From NCBI RefSeq assembly GCF_946479965.1, contig NZ_CAMLHX010000046.1:1-33484 (forward strand): 33,484 bases of DNA, written 5' to 3'. The position numbers and the translations under genes are program-made. The notes below the pieces were generated by a model that saw only the letters and a list, made by a program, of their open reading frames with translations, was not told where the DNA came from and did not search any database. This document shows, piece by piece, positions 32,987 to 33,484 of this stretch. Source of the stretch: an uncultured Mucilaginibacter sp. Lineage in GTDB: Bacteria > Bacteroidota > Bacteroidia > Sphingobacteriales > Sphingobacteriaceae. How positions within the stretch are numbered: the first letter of the stretch is position 1; every line of letters starts with the position of its first letter.

Positions 32987-33484
32987 TAAGTTTGATGAAT
33001 TACCGGTAAACGGCAATAGTGTTGCCGACTGGAAAAAAATGGAAAAAGCCCTGCAAGTAGCTATGCCGATAGGCTTGCTTTCGTTTATTCTTTTTGGCAA
33101 AGGGCTGTTGTCTAAAAAGCTAATGTGGTTATGGATAAGCATTGCAACCTGCGGTGGCGCCGCAACAACTTTGGCGATTTATCAGAGCAGAGATGCTAGC
33201 GTGGCTCCCGCCTCGCCATCAATTAACAAACCTAACCGGGGCAATACCGCATCCTACGTACCTGCCATAAACGATACTACTATTCGCGTTAAAAAGAGCA
33301 AAACAAAAAAGGCATTACGAAATGTAGCAGGTACATCCGTTATGAAACTAAAGAGAACAACATTCCCTGATACTATTGCCTGGCCACTTAGGAAACTAAG
33401 GTCTGTCAGAGCTGTTAGGGATACTTCCCTGAGGCTGCGAAACAACTTAAGGACTGCCAAGACTTTTATGGATACCTCTATGAG
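32949..33484 (+). CDS. Membrane protein in anti-sigma position, truncated by window end
   Basis: An open frame from ATG 32949 to the last base of the window, 178 codons without a stop. It starts MREQMLLRPLLLNKFDELPV, has a hydrophobic helix (about 39-52, PIGLLSFILFGKG) and a second (about 57-77, LMWLWISIATCGGAATTLAI), then a basic, Ser/Thr-rich region (about 80-178). The 38-nt overlap with the sigma factor gene suggests translational coupling. I see no canonical zinc anti-sigma motif (HxxxCxxC), so calling it an anti-sigma factor is inference from position. The C-terminus lies outside the window. Confidence 0.65.
   Translation, partial: MREQMLLRPLLLNKFDELPVNGNSVADWKKMEKALQVAMPIGLLSFILFGKGLLSKKLMWLWISIATCGGAATTLAIYQSRDASVAPASPSINKPNRGNTASYVPAINDTTIRVKKSKTKKALRNVAGTSVMKLKRTTFPDTIAWPLRKLRSVRAVRDTSLRLRNNLRTAKTFMDTSM

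Overview
The window looks like chromosomal DNA of a Bacteroidota bacterium, most likely Sphingobacteriaceae (Mucilaginibacter/Pedobacter-like). The signs are a TonB-linked receptor with a CarboxypepD_reg-type N-terminus, BshA, the DUF3098 protein between ftsX and uppP, a mutL-rhomboid-rhomboid-nuclease cluster, TAnnTTTG promoter boxes, moderate G+C, and several kinds of short intergenic repeats. The genus is inference. I see no prophage, transposase, CRISPR array, tRNA or rRNA.

Layout. 1-331: a dispersed GTTCCA-type repeat element. 332-4780 (minus): UbiD-type decarboxylase and a large TonB-dependent receptor. 4972-7117 (plus): a secreted DUF3887-alpha/beta-hydrolase protein whose catalytic Ser and His both appear lost, then PurU. 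7165-9573 (minus): MmcQ/YjbR protein, AlkA-like DNA glycosylase, a palindromic REP-like element, and BshA. 9675-13110 (minus): a serine hydrolase with an orphan GH3 C-terminal-like domain, overlapped by a lipoprotein amidohydrolase. 13111-13569: a divergent gap holding a GTTGCA variant of the dispersed element. 13585-18143 (plus): mutL, two rhomboid proteases and an endonuclease/exonuclease/phosphatase-fold protein, tightly packed. 18252-21136 (plus): cysS, a secreted SnoaL/DUF4440-like protein, and a DUF1801 protein. 21159-21373: another GTTCCA element. 21425-21985 (minus): an unrecognised exported protein. 22198-24459 (plus): tex. 24872-27987: an Ala-rich exported protein, a small hydrophilic protein, then ftsX-DUF3098-uppP. 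28042-28276: a structured non-coding stretch. 28329-31057 (minus): MacA-like adaptor and TolC-family protein without an inner-membrane pump. 31186-33484 (plus): polysaccharide deacetylase, a small membrane protein, and an ECF sigma factor overlapped by a membrane protein that runs off the window.

The protein-coding content is mostly housekeeping and envelope biology. The most unusual signal is non-coding. Three intergenic elements share a core containing ATAAGT and carry clusters of a hexamer at 9-10 bp spacing, with inverted copies at the opposite end. Two elements use GTTCCA and one uses GTTGCA throughout, as if the repeat unit had been changed in concert. Other repeats include a pair of inverted repeat tracts bracketing ftsX and two REP-like palindromic elements.
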